Below are positions 9,582 to 18,552 of a DNA stretch of 64,000 nucleotides, piece by piece. The notes below the pieces were generated by a model. That model did not search any database. It was not told where the DNA came from and saw only the letters and a program-made list of their open reading frames with translations. Numbering within the stretch: the first letter of the stretch is position 1; each line of letters opens with the position of its first letter. The stretch is from Betaproteobacteria bacterium (GTDB lineage Bacteria; Pseudomonadota; Gammaproteobacteria; Burkholderiales; Ga0077523). The position numbers were made by a program, and so were the translations under genes. The stretch is taken from contig WGLR01000010.1 of the NCBI GenBank assembly GCA_016125475.1, forward strand, positions 1 through 64,000. Direction: 5' to 3'.

Positions 9582-10435
9582 ACCTCGCCGTCGCCCGGCC
9601 CGGACACGCGTCCGGCTCCGGGGGCGCCTGCAACGTCGGCGTTGCGATGCAGCGAAGCGAGTTCGTGGCGATCAGGGCGTTCATCTTCGACGCGTCCGGG
9701 ATCCTGCTCGGCGACACCAAGAGCGCCCTCGTAACCGGACGCCTCGGGAAGCGGCTGCGCGCGCGAGGCATCTCGAGCTACGCGAGCTATCTCCGGCTTC
9801 TCGTCGACGACCCCGAAGAACGGCAGGCCGCGATCGATCTTCTCACGACGAACGAGACGTACTTCTTTCGGGAGCCACGCCACTTCGACTTCCTGCGAGA
9901 GCTGGCCGGGAAGGCCGGCGTCGCCCGGCGCCCGTTCAGGGTCTGGAGTGCCGCGAGTTCGAGTGGCGAGGAGGCCTACTCGGCCGCGATGGTTCTCGCA
10001 GACGTGTTGGGTGACAAACCCTGGGAGGTCATCGGGACCGACATCTCATCGAGCATGGTCGCTGCAGCGCGGCGGGCCAGGTATCCGCTGGCACGCACAC
10101 AGAGAATTCCGGATGCCTTCCGCCGGCGCTTCTGTCTTCGTGGTGTCGGGCCAGCGGAAGGCACATTGCTCGTGGACGGTCGGCTCCGTCGCCGCGTGTC
10201 GTTTCTGGAGGGAAACCTGAACGGCACACTGCCTGCGATCGGCGAACCCTTCGATCTGATCTTCCTGCGGAACGTGATGATCTACTTTCCGGCGGAGGTC
10301 AAGACGACCCTCGTCGCCAGACTGGTGACACATCTTCGCCCGGGCGGTCACCTCCTGATCGGCCATTCCGAAAGTCTCAATGGGGTCTGTGACACGCTCG
10401 ATCAGGTCGGTCCGTCCATCTTCCGCAAGTCATGA
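9578..10435 (+). CDS. cheR: CheR glutamate methyltransferase (first copy)
   Basis: A 285-residue SAM-dependent methyltransferase that methylates receptor glutamates. The N-terminal helical domain ends in TTNETYFFREP, followed by the SAM-binding motif VWSAASSSGEEAYS and FLRNVMIYF near the end of the catalytic domain. The ATG start overlaps the cheW stop; an internal ATG at 9647 (MQRSEF) is a possible later start, because the first 23 residues are low in similarity. The gene overlaps the following cheD fusion by four bases. Confidence 0.92.
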   Translation: MNLAVARPGHASGSGGACNVGVAMQRSEFVAIRAFIFDASGILLGDTKSALVTGRLGKRLRARGISSYASYLRLLVDDPEERQAAIDLLTTNETYFFREPRHFDFLRELAGKAGVARRPFRVWSAASSSGEEAYSAAMVLADVLGDKPWEVIGTDISSSMVAAARRARYPLARTQRIPDAFRRRFCLRGVGPAEGTLLVDGRLRRRVSFLEGNLNGTLPAIGEPFDLIFLRNVMIYFPAEVKTTLVARLVTHLRPGGHLLIGHSESLNGVCDTLDQVGPSIFRKS

Positions 10436-11373
10436 ACGGCTTCGACGACCGGCTGGAGATCTATCTGAGTCCCGGGGAACTGCATGTCGGGAGCGCCGGC
10501 ACCCGCGTCCGATCACTGCTGGGCGACGGGGTCGTGATCATTCTCTGGCATGGCGGCAAGTCTCTCGGCGGGATCGCTCACGCGAGTGCCCTGCGCGCCT
10601 CCTCGACGACGCGTGGAGGAGGTGCGGTCTGCGTGGACGACGCTCTGTCGAGCCTGCGGTCCGAGCTGGGCGTGCACGGCACGAACGCCCACGGGTTCGT
10701 CGCAAAGGTCTTCGCGTTCGACGGCGCTGGTGGGCGGGAACTGCTCCGGGCCGTGCGGGACATGCTGGTCGCGGCGGGAATTCCGGTGCAGGCGGCGGAG
10801 TCCGGTCGCGGCAACCTCCTGTTCGACCTGGACAGCGGTGATGTCTGGCTGGAGAGAAGAGGGCCGTCGCCCGTGCGTGCCGGCCGGGCACCCAGTGAAG
10901 TGCTGGAGGTGTATCTGCACCCCGGCGAGTGGTATTTCGGCGACGCCGGCACGCGGATCAAGACGCTGCTCGGATCCTGTGTTGCCTTCACGCTCTGGCA
11001 TCCTGCCCGTCTGACTGGGGGGATGTGTCACTACATGCTGCCGACTCGAGGCACGCCGCGCGGCGTCCAGGCCATGGACGGTCGCTACGGGGATGAGGCG
11101 CTCGCCCTTCTCGTGGAGCAGATCGTCGCGACAGGCAGCCGTCCATCGGATTTCGTCGCGAAGATGTTCGGCGGCGGGGCGATGTTCGAGACCGGCGACA
11201 ACGGCGTCGCCGCGGACAACGTCGCTGCCGCGAGATCCCTCCTGGCCCTGCACGGATTCGATGCCGGTGGCGACTGTCTCGGCGGTGCGGGTCATCGCAA
11301 CGTCGTATTCGACGTCTGGAGTGGGGAGACCTGGTTGCGTCGCGGCGGACTCCAGGGCAGGCGAGCCGCGTAA
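10432..11373 (+). CDS. cheD: Tandem CheD-CheD fusion with a degenerate first domain
   Basis: A 313-residue protein made of two CheD domains. Domain 1 starts near YLSPGELHVG (11-20), and domain 2 near YLHPGEWYFG (161-170), exactly 150 residues later. CheD deamidates receptor glutamines with a Cys-His pair. Domain 2 keeps both: Cys183 in LLGSC and His200 in GGMCHYMLP. In domain 1 the Cys position is Gly33 (LLGDG), while His50 remains, so domain 1 should be inactive as a deamidase. A single CheD is usually about 160-200 residues. The start overlaps the cheR stop by four bases. The dead domain may bind a receptor or a phosphatase partner; this is inference. Confidence 0.85.
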   Translation: MNGFDDRLEIYLSPGELHVGSAGTRVRSLLGDGVVIILWHGGKSLGGIAHASALRASSTTRGGGAVCVDDALSSLRSELGVHGTNAHGFVAKVFAFDGAGGRELLRAVRDMLVAAGIPVQAAESGRGNLLFDLDSGDVWLERRGPSPVRAGRAPSEVLEVYLHPGEWYFGDAGTRIKTLLGSCVAFTLWHPARLTGGMCHYMLPTRGTPRGVQAMDGRYGDEALALLVEQIVATGSRPSDFVAKMFGGGAMFETGDNGVAADNVAAARSLLALHGFDAGGDCLGGAGHRNVVFDVWSGETWLRRGGLQGRRAA

Positions 11374-11632
11374 CGGTTCCGCAGGTACGGCGCCGGTGGA
11401 GTGATGATCCGATTCCAGGCTGCTTGGCGTTTCCCGCACCCGTCGCAGGGGGATCCGCCCATGCGAGCCCGCCTTTCCCCGGGCCGGAGTGCATCGCCGC
11501 GGCTGTGACGCGACATCAAGTTCCTTCCATCGACGTCGTTAACAGGAGCGAGATTCGAGGATGCGGACGCTCAGGGCGAGCATCTCCCGTCCAGCAGAGC
11601 AATTCCGGATTGCGACGTTCACGGAAACCACG
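11374..11632 (+). other. Intergenic region between chemotaxis modules
   Basis: A 259-bp gap with no gene apart from possible N-terminal extensions of the next cheW. It holds the sigma-28-like promoter at 11516-11542. It marks the boundary between the first complete che module and the second set. Confidence 0.6.
11516..11542 (+). promoter_or_regulatory. FliA (sigma-28) type promoter of the second che operon
   Basis: TCAAGTTC, 11 bases, then GTCGTTAA. This matches the FliA consensus TAAAGTTT-N11-GCCGATAA in spacing and in 12 of 16 positions. Transcription would start near 11549, giving a leader of about 84 bases before the cheW ATG at 11633. Confidence 0.72.
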
Positions 11633-12139
11633 ATGATGAAGATGGAAACTCACGAAGACATGGAGAAGGCCAGCGGGGCAACACACGGAGCGGGCGAGTT
11701 CCTGACCTTTCGCCTCGGTGTCGAGGAATACGGGATCGAGATCCTCAAGGTGCAGGAGATCCGCGGCTACGATGCGGTGACGACCATCGCCAACGCGCCG
11801 GAGTTCATCAAGGGCGTGATCAATCTGCGCGGCGTGATCGTGCCCATCGTCGACCTCAGGATCAAGTTCGGTCTGGGGCAGGCGGAGTACAACCAGTTCA
11901 CGGTCGTCATCGTCCTGAACGTCGGGGGGCGTGTCGTCGGAGTGGTCGTGGACAGCGTGTCGGACGTGATCACCCTCGAGCCCGGGCAGATCAAGCCCGC
12001 ACCGGAGTTCTCGTCGAGCTTCGACACCCGCTACCTGACCGGCATCGGTTCCGTGGACGACCGTATGCTGATCCTCGTGGACATCGAGTGTCTCATGCTC
12101 TCGGCCGACATGGCGCTCGTCGACGAGGCCGCGGCGTAA
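11633..12139 (+). CDS. cheW: CheW coupling protein (second copy)
   Basis: A 168-residue CheW. The domain begins at [20 protein letters not shown] and has [13 protein letters not shown] near residue 62. It bridges receptors and CheA. The start is uncertain: ATG 11633, 11636 or 11642 fit the family N-terminus, while an ATG at 11561 would add 24 unrelated residues and lies too close to the inferred transcription start. It is the first gene behind a sigma-28-type promoter. This sequence is nearer to the common proteobacterial CheW than the copy at 9060. Confidence 0.92.
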   Translation: MMKMETHEDMEKASGATHGAGEFLTFRLGVEEYGIEILKVQEIRGYDAVTTIANAPEFIKGVINLRGVIVPIVDLRIKFGLGQAEYNQFTVVIVLNVGGRVVGVVVDSVSDVITLEPGQIKPAPEFSSSFDTRYLTGIGSVDDRMLILVDIECLMLSADMALVDEAAA

Positions 12140-12153
12140 GACCGCCGAGGGGT

Positions 12154-12186
12154 GTGGCGCCGGCCTTGCTGAGGCCGGCGAGCCAC
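12154..12186 (+). other. Stem-loop between cheW and cheR
   Basis: A GC-rich hairpin (GCCGGCC paired with GGCCGGC, extended by outer GTGG/CCAC pairs) in the 145-bp gap between cheW and cheR. No T tract follows, so I do not call it a terminator. It may stabilise mRNA or modulate cheR expression. Confidence 0.35.
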
Positions 12187-12284
12187 GCGGAACGCGAGGA
12201 CGATGCGCGCGGTCGCGGGCGGGCTGTTCCCGGCCTGGCTCACGTATTCCCCGGGTCGGTTATCGCCGCGTGCCGACAGAATCG

Positions 12285-13229
12285 ATGAGAAACGAGATGC
12301 AGTCAGTACCCAACAATGCCAAGAATGCAGTGACGTCCAGGCCGGATCGGGCCCTCGTCGCGAAGGGCGGGGCGACCCCGGCCGCCAGTGGTTCGGAGCG
12401 GGAGTTCGAGTACCGCCCGGAGGATTTCGACACGATCGCGAAGCTCATCTACAAACGGGCCGGAATCCAGTTGTCCGCCGTCAAGGCCGACATGGTGTAC
12501 AGCCGTCTCGCGCGGCGGCTGCGTGCCCTCGGACACACGCGGTTCTCGCAGTATCTCGCGGCGCTGCAGCGCGATGCCGAGAGCCCCGAGTGGGAGGCGT
12601 TCACCAATGCGCTGACCACGAACCTGACCTCCTTCTTCCGCGAGGCGCATCACTTCCCGATCCTGTCCGAGCATCTGCTGCGACACCGGGGGCGCGATCT
12701 CTCGATCTGGTGCTGCGCCGCCTCGACCGGCGAGGAACCGTACTCGATCGCGATGACCTGCGTGGAGACTTTCGGCCGCTTCGACGTGCCGGTACGCATC
12801 GTCGCGTCGGACCTCGACACGAACGTGCTCGAGAAGGCGCGCGAGGGTGTCTATCCGGAGGAGCGTCTGGACAAGATGGACGCGGAGAGGCGCCAGCGCT
12901 TCTTCATGCGCGGGAAGGGGCGCCAGGCCGGCTTCGTGAGGGTGCGTCCCGAACTCACGAGACTGATCGAGTTCCGGCAGGTGAACCTGCTGTCGGCACC
13001 GCTGCCGCTGCAAGGCCCCTACGACGTGATCTTCTGCCGCAACGTGCTCATCTATTTCGACAAGGCCACCCAGGCGGACGTCGTGCGACGGCTCGCCCAC
13101 CTGCTCCGCCCGGACGGACTCCTGTTCGTCGGTCACTCGGAAAGTCTCTTCCACGTTTCGGATGTCCTGCGTCTCCTCGGCAAGACCGTGTACGAGCCGG
13201 TGAAGGCAGGAGGGCGGCGTGTCGCATAG
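12285..13229 (+). CDS. cheR: CheR glutamate methyltransferase (second copy)
   Basis: A 314-residue receptor methyltransferase. The N-terminal domain has LTTNLTSFFREAHHF, then the SAM-binding motif IWCCAASTGEEPYS and FCRNVLIYFDKATQ. It is of the usual CheR size and clearly distinct from the copy at 9578. The start could be ATG 12285, ATG 12297 or GTG 12270; none has a strong ribosome binding site. The stop lies inside the next gene, giving an 11-base overlap with cheD. Confidence 0.92.
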   Translation: MRNEMQSVPNNAKNAVTSRPDRALVAKGGATPAASGSEREFEYRPEDFDTIAKLIYKRAGIQLSAVKADMVYSRLARRLRALGHTRFSQYLAALQRDAESPEWEAFTNALTTNLTSFFREAHHFPILSEHLLRHRGRDLSIWCCAASTGEEPYSIAMTCVETFGRFDVPVRIVASDLDTNVLEKAREGVYPEERLDKMDAERRQRFFMRGKGRQAGFVRVRPELTRLIEFRQVNLLSAPLPLQGPYDVIFCRNVLIYFDKATQADVVRRLAHLLRPDGLLFVGHSESLFHVSDVLRLLGKTVYEPVKAGGRRVA

Positions 13230-13833
13230 CGTGGAGGTCGAGTCGCTCGCGACGAACCATTACTTCGACCGGCAGTTCGGCATCGGTGCCGTCAAGGTCC
13301 TGCCCGGCGAGTACTTCGTGAGCAGGAAGGAGATCCTGATGGTGACGACACTGGGTTCGTGCATCGCGGCGTGCATTCGCGACCGCGTGCACGGGATCGG
13401 CGGCATCAATCACTTCATGCTTCCCGAGACGGGGTCGGATTCCGTCGCCCCCGCGTCGGCGCCGGCCCGCTACGGGTCGTACGCGATGGAACTGCTCATC
13501 AACGAACTGATCAAGAACGGCGCCCGCCGGTCCAATCTGGAAGCGAAGATCTTCGGCGGGGGCAACGTGATCGAGAACATGACCGTGACGAAGGTGGGGG
13601 CCAGAAACGCCACCTTCGCGCTGAAGTATCTCGAAACGGAGGGAATTCCTGTCGTCGCGAAGGACGTGCTCGGGAGCTTTCCGCGCAAGGTGTACTTCTT
13701 TTCGGACACCGGCCGCACGCTGATCAAGAAGCTTCGCGGGATGCGCAACGACACGCTCATCGTGCGGGAGACCGATTACGCGAAACGCATCAGCCGCGTC
13801 AAGGAAGTCAGCGGCGAAGTGGAGCTGTTCTGA
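13219..13833 (+). CDS. cheD: CheD receptor glutamine deamidase
   Basis: A 204-residue single-domain CheD. The catalytic Cys is in [10 protein letters not shown] and the His in GGINHFMLP, so it should be active, unlike domain 1 of the fusion at 10432. [10 protein letters not shown] is the usual glycine-rich loop. The GTG start overlaps cheR, and the stop overlaps the cheB start. It deamidates Gln to Glu in MCPs to create methylation sites. Confidence 0.93.
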   Translation: MSHSVEVESLATNHYFDRQFGIGAVKVLPGEYFVSRKEILMVTTLGSCIAACIRDRVHGIGGINHFMLPETGSDSVAPASAPARYGSYAMELLINELIKNGARRSNLEAKIFGGGNVIENMTVTKVGARNATFALKYLETEGIPVVAKDVLGSFPRKVYFFSDTGRTLIKKLRGMRNDTLIVRETDYAKRISRVKEVSGEVELF

Positions 13834-14936
13834 TGACGGATCCCCGGCAGTCGTCCGGCGGCGGCGCGCGCCGGGTCCGGGTCGTCGTGGTCGACGACTC
13901 CGCGCTCGTGCGGGCGCTGATGAAGGAAATTCTCGAACAGGCCGGCGACATCGATGTGGTCGGGCAGGCCTCCGATCCCATCGTCGCGCGGGAGGTGATT
14001 CGCTCGACGAGCCCGGACGTCGTCACGCTGGACGTGGAGATGCCGCGCATGGACGGGCTGGAGTTCCTCTCGAGGCTCATGCGACTGAAGCCGACACCCG
14101 TCGTCATGGTGTCCTCCCTCACCCAGCGTGGCAGCGAGGTCGCGCTGAAGGCTCTCGAACTCGGGGCAGTGGACTTCGTCGCGAAGCCGCGGATAGGCAT
14201 TCAGGAGGGGCTGACCGACGCGTCCCGCGAACTCGTTGCCAAGGTGCGTGCGGCGGCAGGCGCGAAGGTCGCGCGCCGCGTCGCGAGCGCGACGGGCACG
14301 CAGAATGCCGACGTCGTGCTCCCCTCCGCGATCTCGCGGGTCGCCGCGACCGAGAAACTCATTATCATGGGCGCGAGCACGGGCGGCACCGAGGCGCTCA
14401 AGGAGGTGCTGCGGCGCATGCCCGCGGACTGCCCCGGCATCCTTATCACGCAACACATGCCGGAGACGTTCACGAAGTCGTTTGCGCAGCGGCTGGATTC
14501 GCTCTGCAGGATTCGGGTGGTCGAGGCTCAGGGCGGTGAACGCGTGCTTCCCGGGCATGCGTTCCTCGCGCCCGGACACTCGCACCTGCTGCTCCGGCGG
14601 AGCGGGGCGAACTACGTCACGGAGCTGTCGGATGCCCCGCCCGTCAATCGGCACAGGCCGTCGGTGGACGTGCTCTTCCGGTCGGCGGCGAACGTCGCGG
14701 GCCGCAATGCCATCGGCGTGATCCTGACGGGCATGGGCAAGGATGGGGCCGCGGGCATGCTGGAGATGCGCTCGGCCGGCGCGCACACCTTCGCGCAGGA
14801 CGAGGCGACCTGTGTCGTGTTCGGCATGCCGCGGGAGGCGATCGCAGTCGGAGCGGTGGACGAGGTCGTGCCGATCCAGGACATGACGGCCCGGATACTG
14901 GCGGCCCTGGGTTCGGACCGCGCCATTCGCGTGTGA
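13833..14936 (+). CDS. cheB: CheB methylesterase/deamidase response regulator
   Basis: A 367-residue protein with an N-terminal receiver ([11 protein letters not shown]; phospho-acceptor Asp in [11 protein letters not shown]; Lys in VAKPR) and a C-terminal methylesterase. The catalytic triad is visible: Ser in IMGASTGG, His in TQHMP and Asp in [10 protein letters not shown]. When phosphorylated by CheA it removes methyl groups from receptors, the counterpart of CheR. The ATG overlaps the cheD stop. It is the only CheB in the window, so it presumably serves both sets of che genes. Confidence 0.95.
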   Translation: MTDPRQSSGGGARRVRVVVVDDSALVRALMKEILEQAGDIDVVGQASDPIVAREVIRSTSPDVVTLDVEMPRMDGLEFLSRLMRLKPTPVVMVSSLTQRGSEVALKALELGAVDFVAKPRIGIQEGLTDASRELVAKVRAAAGAKVARRVASATGTQNADVVLPSAISRVAATEKLIIMGASTGGTEALKEVLRRMPADCPGILITQHMPETFTKSFAQRLDSLCRIRVVEAQGGERVLPGHAFLAPGHSHLLLRRSGANYVTELSDAPPVNRHRPSVDVLFRSAANVAGRNAIGVILTGMGKDGAAGMLEMRSAGAHTFAQDEATCVVFGMPREAIAVGAVDEVVPIQDMTARILAALGSDRAIRV

Positions 14937-14980
14937 CGGCGCGTCACGGCGAGGAATCAGGTTCTTTCAAGGAGTACGCG

Positions 14981-15286
14981 ATGCAGACACAGGTACAGAA
15001 GTCCGGAAACAAGGCGACGATCAGGCTCGCCGGCCGCTTCGACTTCAACGCACACCGGCATTTCCGTGACGCCTACGAGTCGCAGCTGTCGAGCGCCGAC
15101 GTCAAGGAGTTCGAGATCGACTTCGGTCAGGTGGACTACGTGGACAGCTCGGCACTGGGCATGTTGCTGATGCTGAAGGAGAAGGCCCAGGCGTCGTCGA
15201 AGGCCGTGGCGCTCGTGAATTGCCGGGGCACCGTCAAGCAGGTCCTCGACATCGCCAATTTCGGCAAGCTGTTCCAGATGCGCTGA
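14981..15286 (+). CDS. STAS-domain protein (second copy)
   Basis: A 101-residue STAS protein with DYVDSSALGMLLML, the SpoIIAA-type loop with its phosphorylatable Ser. AAGGAG precedes ATG 14981. It is the last gene of the che operon, followed by a strong terminator. It could take part in a partner switch with an unseen kinase or phosphatase. Confidence 0.82.
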   Translation: MQTQVQKSGNKATIRLAGRFDFNAHRHFRDAYESQLSSADVKEFEIDFGQVDYVDSSALGMLLMLKEKAQASSKAVALVNCRGTVKQVLDIANFGKLFQMR

Positions 15287-15349
15287 CACTCACCGACCGG
15301 CCCCGGGTCGACGGGGTTCGCCGGACGGGATTCCGTGACCGGACCGTTC

Positions 15350-15385
15350 AGGCCCGGCAGCACCTCGGTGTTGCCGGGCCTTTTT
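15350..15385 (+). terminator. Intrinsic terminator of the che operon
   Basis: A 14-bp stem with one G-T pair (15350-15363 with 15368-15381), loop CTCG, then five T. It lies 64 bases after the STAS stop and before the convergent PEP-CTERM gene. Confidence 0.9.
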
Positions 15386-15424
15386 GCATCCGCGCGCCGG
15401 CGGGCGCTGCGGATGTCGCGTGGA

Positions 15425-16348
15425 TCAGGCGCGACGGCGATGCCCCCGCCGCAGGGCGACCCCCATGATGCCGAGGCCCGCCATGAGCGATTCCCACGTG
15501 CCGGGCTCGGGGACGGCGGCCACCGTGGTGGGGAGTCCGAACGCGCCGCTCGGACTCACGAGGGTGTAGCCGGACGGCGCCGACAGGGACAGCGTGCCGG
15601 TGTGCATGCCATCGATGGTGCCCGATGCGGCCTGGTCCTGGTGCAGCACGTCGATGTTCCCGGTGAGCGTGGCGGTCACCATGAACGGGGTACCGGGCGC
15701 CACGTCGAGACCGACCGAAAGCGTGCCCGCGACGGCACCGGGAGTGTTCTCGTCCACCACGTAGTTTCCGTTTCCGAATGCGTACGGTGTCGATCCGGGC
15801 GTGAGCGTGAGGAAGTCCAGATGGGAGGCGACGGCCGCTCCGGCGTCGAGCGGATCGAGGGTGGCCCGAAGGTCACCGGTGAATGTGCCCTGCGTGTTGT
15901 TCACGAGCGCGAAGGTGCCGTCGAAGGCGAACGACATCGTGACGTGGACCAGGCCCGACGCCGTGCCCTGGGCCGGAGCCGGGAACAGCGCGAGATCGCC
16001 GGACGAAAAGGCGGCCGAGGCAGAAACGGAGGACTGGCCCTGCGGTACGCCGGGCGTCGGGCCCAGATCGATGGCGGTCAGCACGCGATCGATCCCGGTG
16101 AGATCGTTCGCCGACGCATAGGCGGTGACCTGACCGTTCAGGCTCGACGCGTCGATCGTGCCGGGATCCAGCGTGCTGGGCCCGGTACCGTTCCCCGTGA
16201 CGATGTCGCTCTGATAGAGCGCGGGGTCGTTGTTGCCAGAACTGACGTAGACGAATGTTCCGGCAAATGCGGTCTGCGCGAGCAGAAGCGCGGGCACGAA
16301 CGCCAGTGCGCCCTGCGTGCGCGCGATGGATCGGGCGGAATGCGACAT
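15425..16348 (-). CDS. PEP-CTERM sorting domain protein
   Basis: A 307-residue exported protein. The start is the ATG at 16348, preceded by AGGAGAT. A signal peptide (about 1-29, ending AQTAFA) leads into a low-complexity region rich in Gly, Thr, Ser and Ala, predicted beta. The C-terminus is a PEP-CTERM signal: VPEPGTWESL, a short hydrophobic segment and an Arg cluster. Proteins of this class are processed by an exosortase and reach the outer surface, often in bacteria that make exopolysaccharide. No exosortase is in the window. The body is not recognised and its function is unknown. Confidence 0.85.
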   Translation of the reverse strand: MSHSARSIARTQGALAFVPALLLAQTAFAGTFVYVSSGNNDPALYQSDIVTGNGTGPSTLDPGTIDASSLNGQVTAYASANDLTGIDRVLTAIDLGPTPGVPQGQSSVSASAAFSSGDLALFPAPAQGTASGLVHVTMSFAFDGTFALVNNTQGTFTGDLRATLDPLDAGAAVASHLDFLTLTPGSTPYAFGNGNYVVDENTPGAVAGTLSVGLDVAPGTPFMVTATLTGNIDVLHQDQAASGTIDGMHTGTLSLSAPSGYTLVSPSGAFGLPTTVAAVPEPGTWESLMAGLGIMGVALRRGHRRRA

Positions 16349-16501
16349 GGTGATCTCCTGTGTCGTTAGAGCGCGTCCGGGTCGCATCGAGCCGGCGCGC
16401 AGCCGACTCTAGCGAAGGCGGCGTACAGGAGACTTACGAGTTACGAAGAACGTGCCGCGTGCGCCGTTCGTGGTGTCCCGTCGTCGTGGCGGTTCCGTGC
16501 T

Positions 16502-18145
16502 TCAGACGCGGAAGCGGCCGATCGCCTGCGTCAGCGCGGACGAGGCTTCGCCGAGATCCCGCGAGACGGCCACCGCGGCCGTCATTGCCTCGCTCGTCGA
16601 CTCGGCCATGCGCGCGATCTGCTCGACTTCCGCCGCGACCGTATTGCTCGCGGCCTTCTGTTCACGAAGGGCGTCGGAAATCGCGGCGAACTCGGCGGAC
16701 AGGCGATCGGTGCTCGAGCGGATGTCGCGCGTCGACTGGCTCGCACGCTCGGTCGCGGTGAGCACGCCACGCGCCCGTTCGGAGGTGCGCTGCATGTTCT
16801 CGCTCACCTTGTTCACGCCGTCCTGAATGGCGCTGATGACGCCTGCGATCTCCTGCGTCGATTCGCTCGTGCGCTCGGCTAGGATGCGGACCTCGTCCGC
16901 GACGACCGAGAAGCCCCGACCCTGCTCGCCTGCGCGTGCAGCCTCGATGGCCGCGTTGAGCGCGAGCATGTTCGTCTGACTGGCAACCTCGCCGATCATG
17001 GCCACGATCCGCGAGATGGACTCGGAGCGCTTGCCGAGTTCCTGGACGAGGGCGACAGCCTCGTCGACGCTGTCCGTGTTCTGCGTGACCGCGCCGCTCG
17101 TATCCTCGACGACCTGCTGTACCTCACGCGAGAGGGCGTCGGCCTCGCTGGCGATGCCGCGGGACGTTTCCGCGTTGTCGGACATCGAGGCGATGCTCGT
17201 GGTGAGTTCTTCGGTCGACGCAGCGATGGCTGCGGACGCTTCGCTCTGCGAAGCCGCGCTCGCGCGGACCTCGTCGGTCGTGCGGGAGAGGGTCGCGATG
17301 GCGCCGGTCACTCGTTCTCCCTGAGCCTTCAGGTCGGTGACGAGACCTTGCCACTGGACACGCACGGACTCGAGGCGTCGGGCGATCTCGCCGATCTCGT
17401 CCTGCCGGTCGACGTGTATGGGCCTGCTCAGGTCGCCGCCCGCGATCCGTTCCATGTCGGTGCAGATCTTTCCGATGTCCCGCGACATGCTGCGGCTCAT
17501 CAGAAGTGTCAGGAAGATGCCCGTTCCCATCGAGCCCGCGAAGGCGAGCAGCAGGATGAGCCAGGCGTGGTCGAGCTTCGTCGTGGCATCCGACTCCGCC
17601 CGGGCATTCTCGGCGCTCGCCTGCGCGACCACCTTGTCGATGGCACTACGATGCGCCTCGTAGATCCGCGTCAGTTTCCGGAACGCGTCCGCGGCGGCCG
17701 GCGTGCCCAGTGCCGGGACGAACTCGCTTTCCGCGACCTTGTAGAACTCCGCCCCGCGGATCATGCTGTCATCGAGGAAGTCGTGGCGGATCTCGGCCGA
17801 CAGCGGTTGCGTCTTCCAGTACTTCCAGCGGTCCGAGAACTCGTCGTGAAGCTTGCCGAGACGGGCGACGAGCCGGCTGCGTGCCGCGGAATCCTGAGCA
17901 TTCAGCAACTCCATCGTGACGAGATACGACTCGATGATGTAGTTCGGCGGCGGGAGGATGTCCGCCACGAGATCCTTGCCACGGACGATGGACGAATAGA
18001 CGGGGCCGCCCACCTTGACCTCCGACAGCGTGAATGCCGTACGGACTCCGAATGTGACGAAGCCGAGGGCAAGGGCGCCCACGAGCGCGAGGAACTGGGT
18101 ACGGACGCGAACGCGTGCGAGCTGGCGGGAAATGGTCTCGAACAT
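16502..18145 (-). CDS. Methyl-accepting chemotaxis protein
   Basis: A 547-residue chemoreceptor. The start is taken as ATG 18145, preceded by CCGGAG, rather than ATG 18166. It has a membrane segment (about 16-38), a periplasmic helical region of about 150 residues, a second membrane segment (about 183-206), HAMP and a signalling domain with [20 protein letters not shown] near residue 400. It has no CheR-binding pentapeptide. It stands alone on the - strand behind its own sigma-28-like promoter at 18222-18248, so it is probably co-regulated with flagella. Confidence 0.92.
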   Translation of the reverse strand: MFETISRQLARVRVRTQFLALVGALALGFVTFGVRTAFTLSEVKVGGPVYSSIVRGKDLVADILPPPNYIIESYLVTMELLNAQDSAARSRLVARLGKLHDEFSDRWKYWKTQPLSAEIRHDFLDDSMIRGAEFYKVAESEFVPALGTPAAADAFRKLTRIYEAHRSAIDKVVAQASAENARAESDATTKLDHAWLILLLAFAGSMGTGIFLTLLMSRSMSRDIGKICTDMERIAGGDLSRPIHVDRQDEIGEIARRLESVRVQWQGLVTDLKAQGERVTGAIATLSRTTDEVRASAASQSEASAAIAASTEELTTSIASMSDNAETSRGIASEADALSREVQQVVEDTSGAVTQNTDSVDEAVALVQELGKRSESISRIVAMIGEVASQTNMLALNAAIEAARAGEQGRGFSVVADEVRILAERTSESTQEIAGVISAIQDGVNKVSENMQRTSERARGVLTATERASQSTRDIRSSTDRLSAEFAAISDALREQKAASNTVAAEVEQIARMAESTSEAMTAAVAVSRDLGEASSALTQAIGRFRV

Positions 18146-18221
18146 CGATTGACTCCGGATAGACATCTTCGGAAGCCTCGCGGACGCACACGCGAGCGTC
18201 GCGCAGGCAGGGTTTCAGGTC

Positions 18222-18248
18222 ATTTCGGCACGGAGGCTCACGCCTTAA
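18222..18248 (-). promoter_or_regulatory. FliA (sigma-28) type promoter of the MCP
   Basis: On the - strand, TTAAGGCG, 11 bases, GCCGAAAT. The spacing is exact, with good matches in TTAAG and GCCGA. The start of transcription would lie near 18215, about 70 bases before the MCP ATG. Confidence 0.55.
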
Positions 18249-18356
18249 GGGGAAATCCTCGGAGGGAAGGTCGGCCGCCGCTGCACCCGCGGGCCGTTGC
18301 CGCGGGAGGCCCCCACCGGCGCGCGAGCCACAGGTCGCAAAAGCGAGGCGAGCATC

Positions 18357-18385
18357 TTGGAAGGCGTCCCACATTTCTGTACACT
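18357..18385 (+). promoter_or_regulatory. Promoter of tRNA-Val
   Basis: TTGGAA, 17 bases, TACACT. The -10 box ends 11 bases before the mature tRNA 5' end, the usual distance for a tRNA gene. Confidence 0.65.
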
Positions 18386-18396
18386 CCGAAGGCTTC

Positions 18397-18473
18397 AGGC
18401 GCGTAGCTCAGCTGGTTAGAGCACCACCTTGACATGGTGGGGGTCGTTGGTTCGAGTCCAATCGCGCCTACCA
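18397..18473 (+). tRNA. tRNA-Val (GAC)
   Basis: A 77-base cloverleaf. The acceptor stem AGGCGCG pairs with CGCGCCT, the anticodon stem is CCACC/GGTGG with loop TTGACAT (anticodon GAC), the T loop is TTCGAGT, and CCA is encoded. It precedes the translation operon. Confidence 0.96.
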
Positions 18474-18481
18474 ACGTGAGA

Positions 18482-18525
18482 ACGGGAGTCAGGCAGCGAT
18501 GACGCTGCCTGACTCCCGTCGTTTT
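18482..18525 (+). terminator. Strong terminator-like hairpin between tRNA-Val and thrS
   Basis: A perfect 17-bp stem (18482-18498 with 18503-18519) with loop ATGA, followed by CGTTTTC. It begins nine bases after the tRNA and ends about 33 bases before thrS. It probably terminates the tRNA transcript. As there is no room for a promoter between it and thrS, thrS may depend on read-through, in which case it acts as an attenuator. Confidence 0.7.
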
Positions 18526-18552
18526 CTGCCCCGCGGGGCTCCTCAAGAATCG

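Noticed and set aside
12154-12186. Terminator between cheW and cheR
   Set aside because: The stem is strong but no T tract follows, and both flanking genes belong to one operon.
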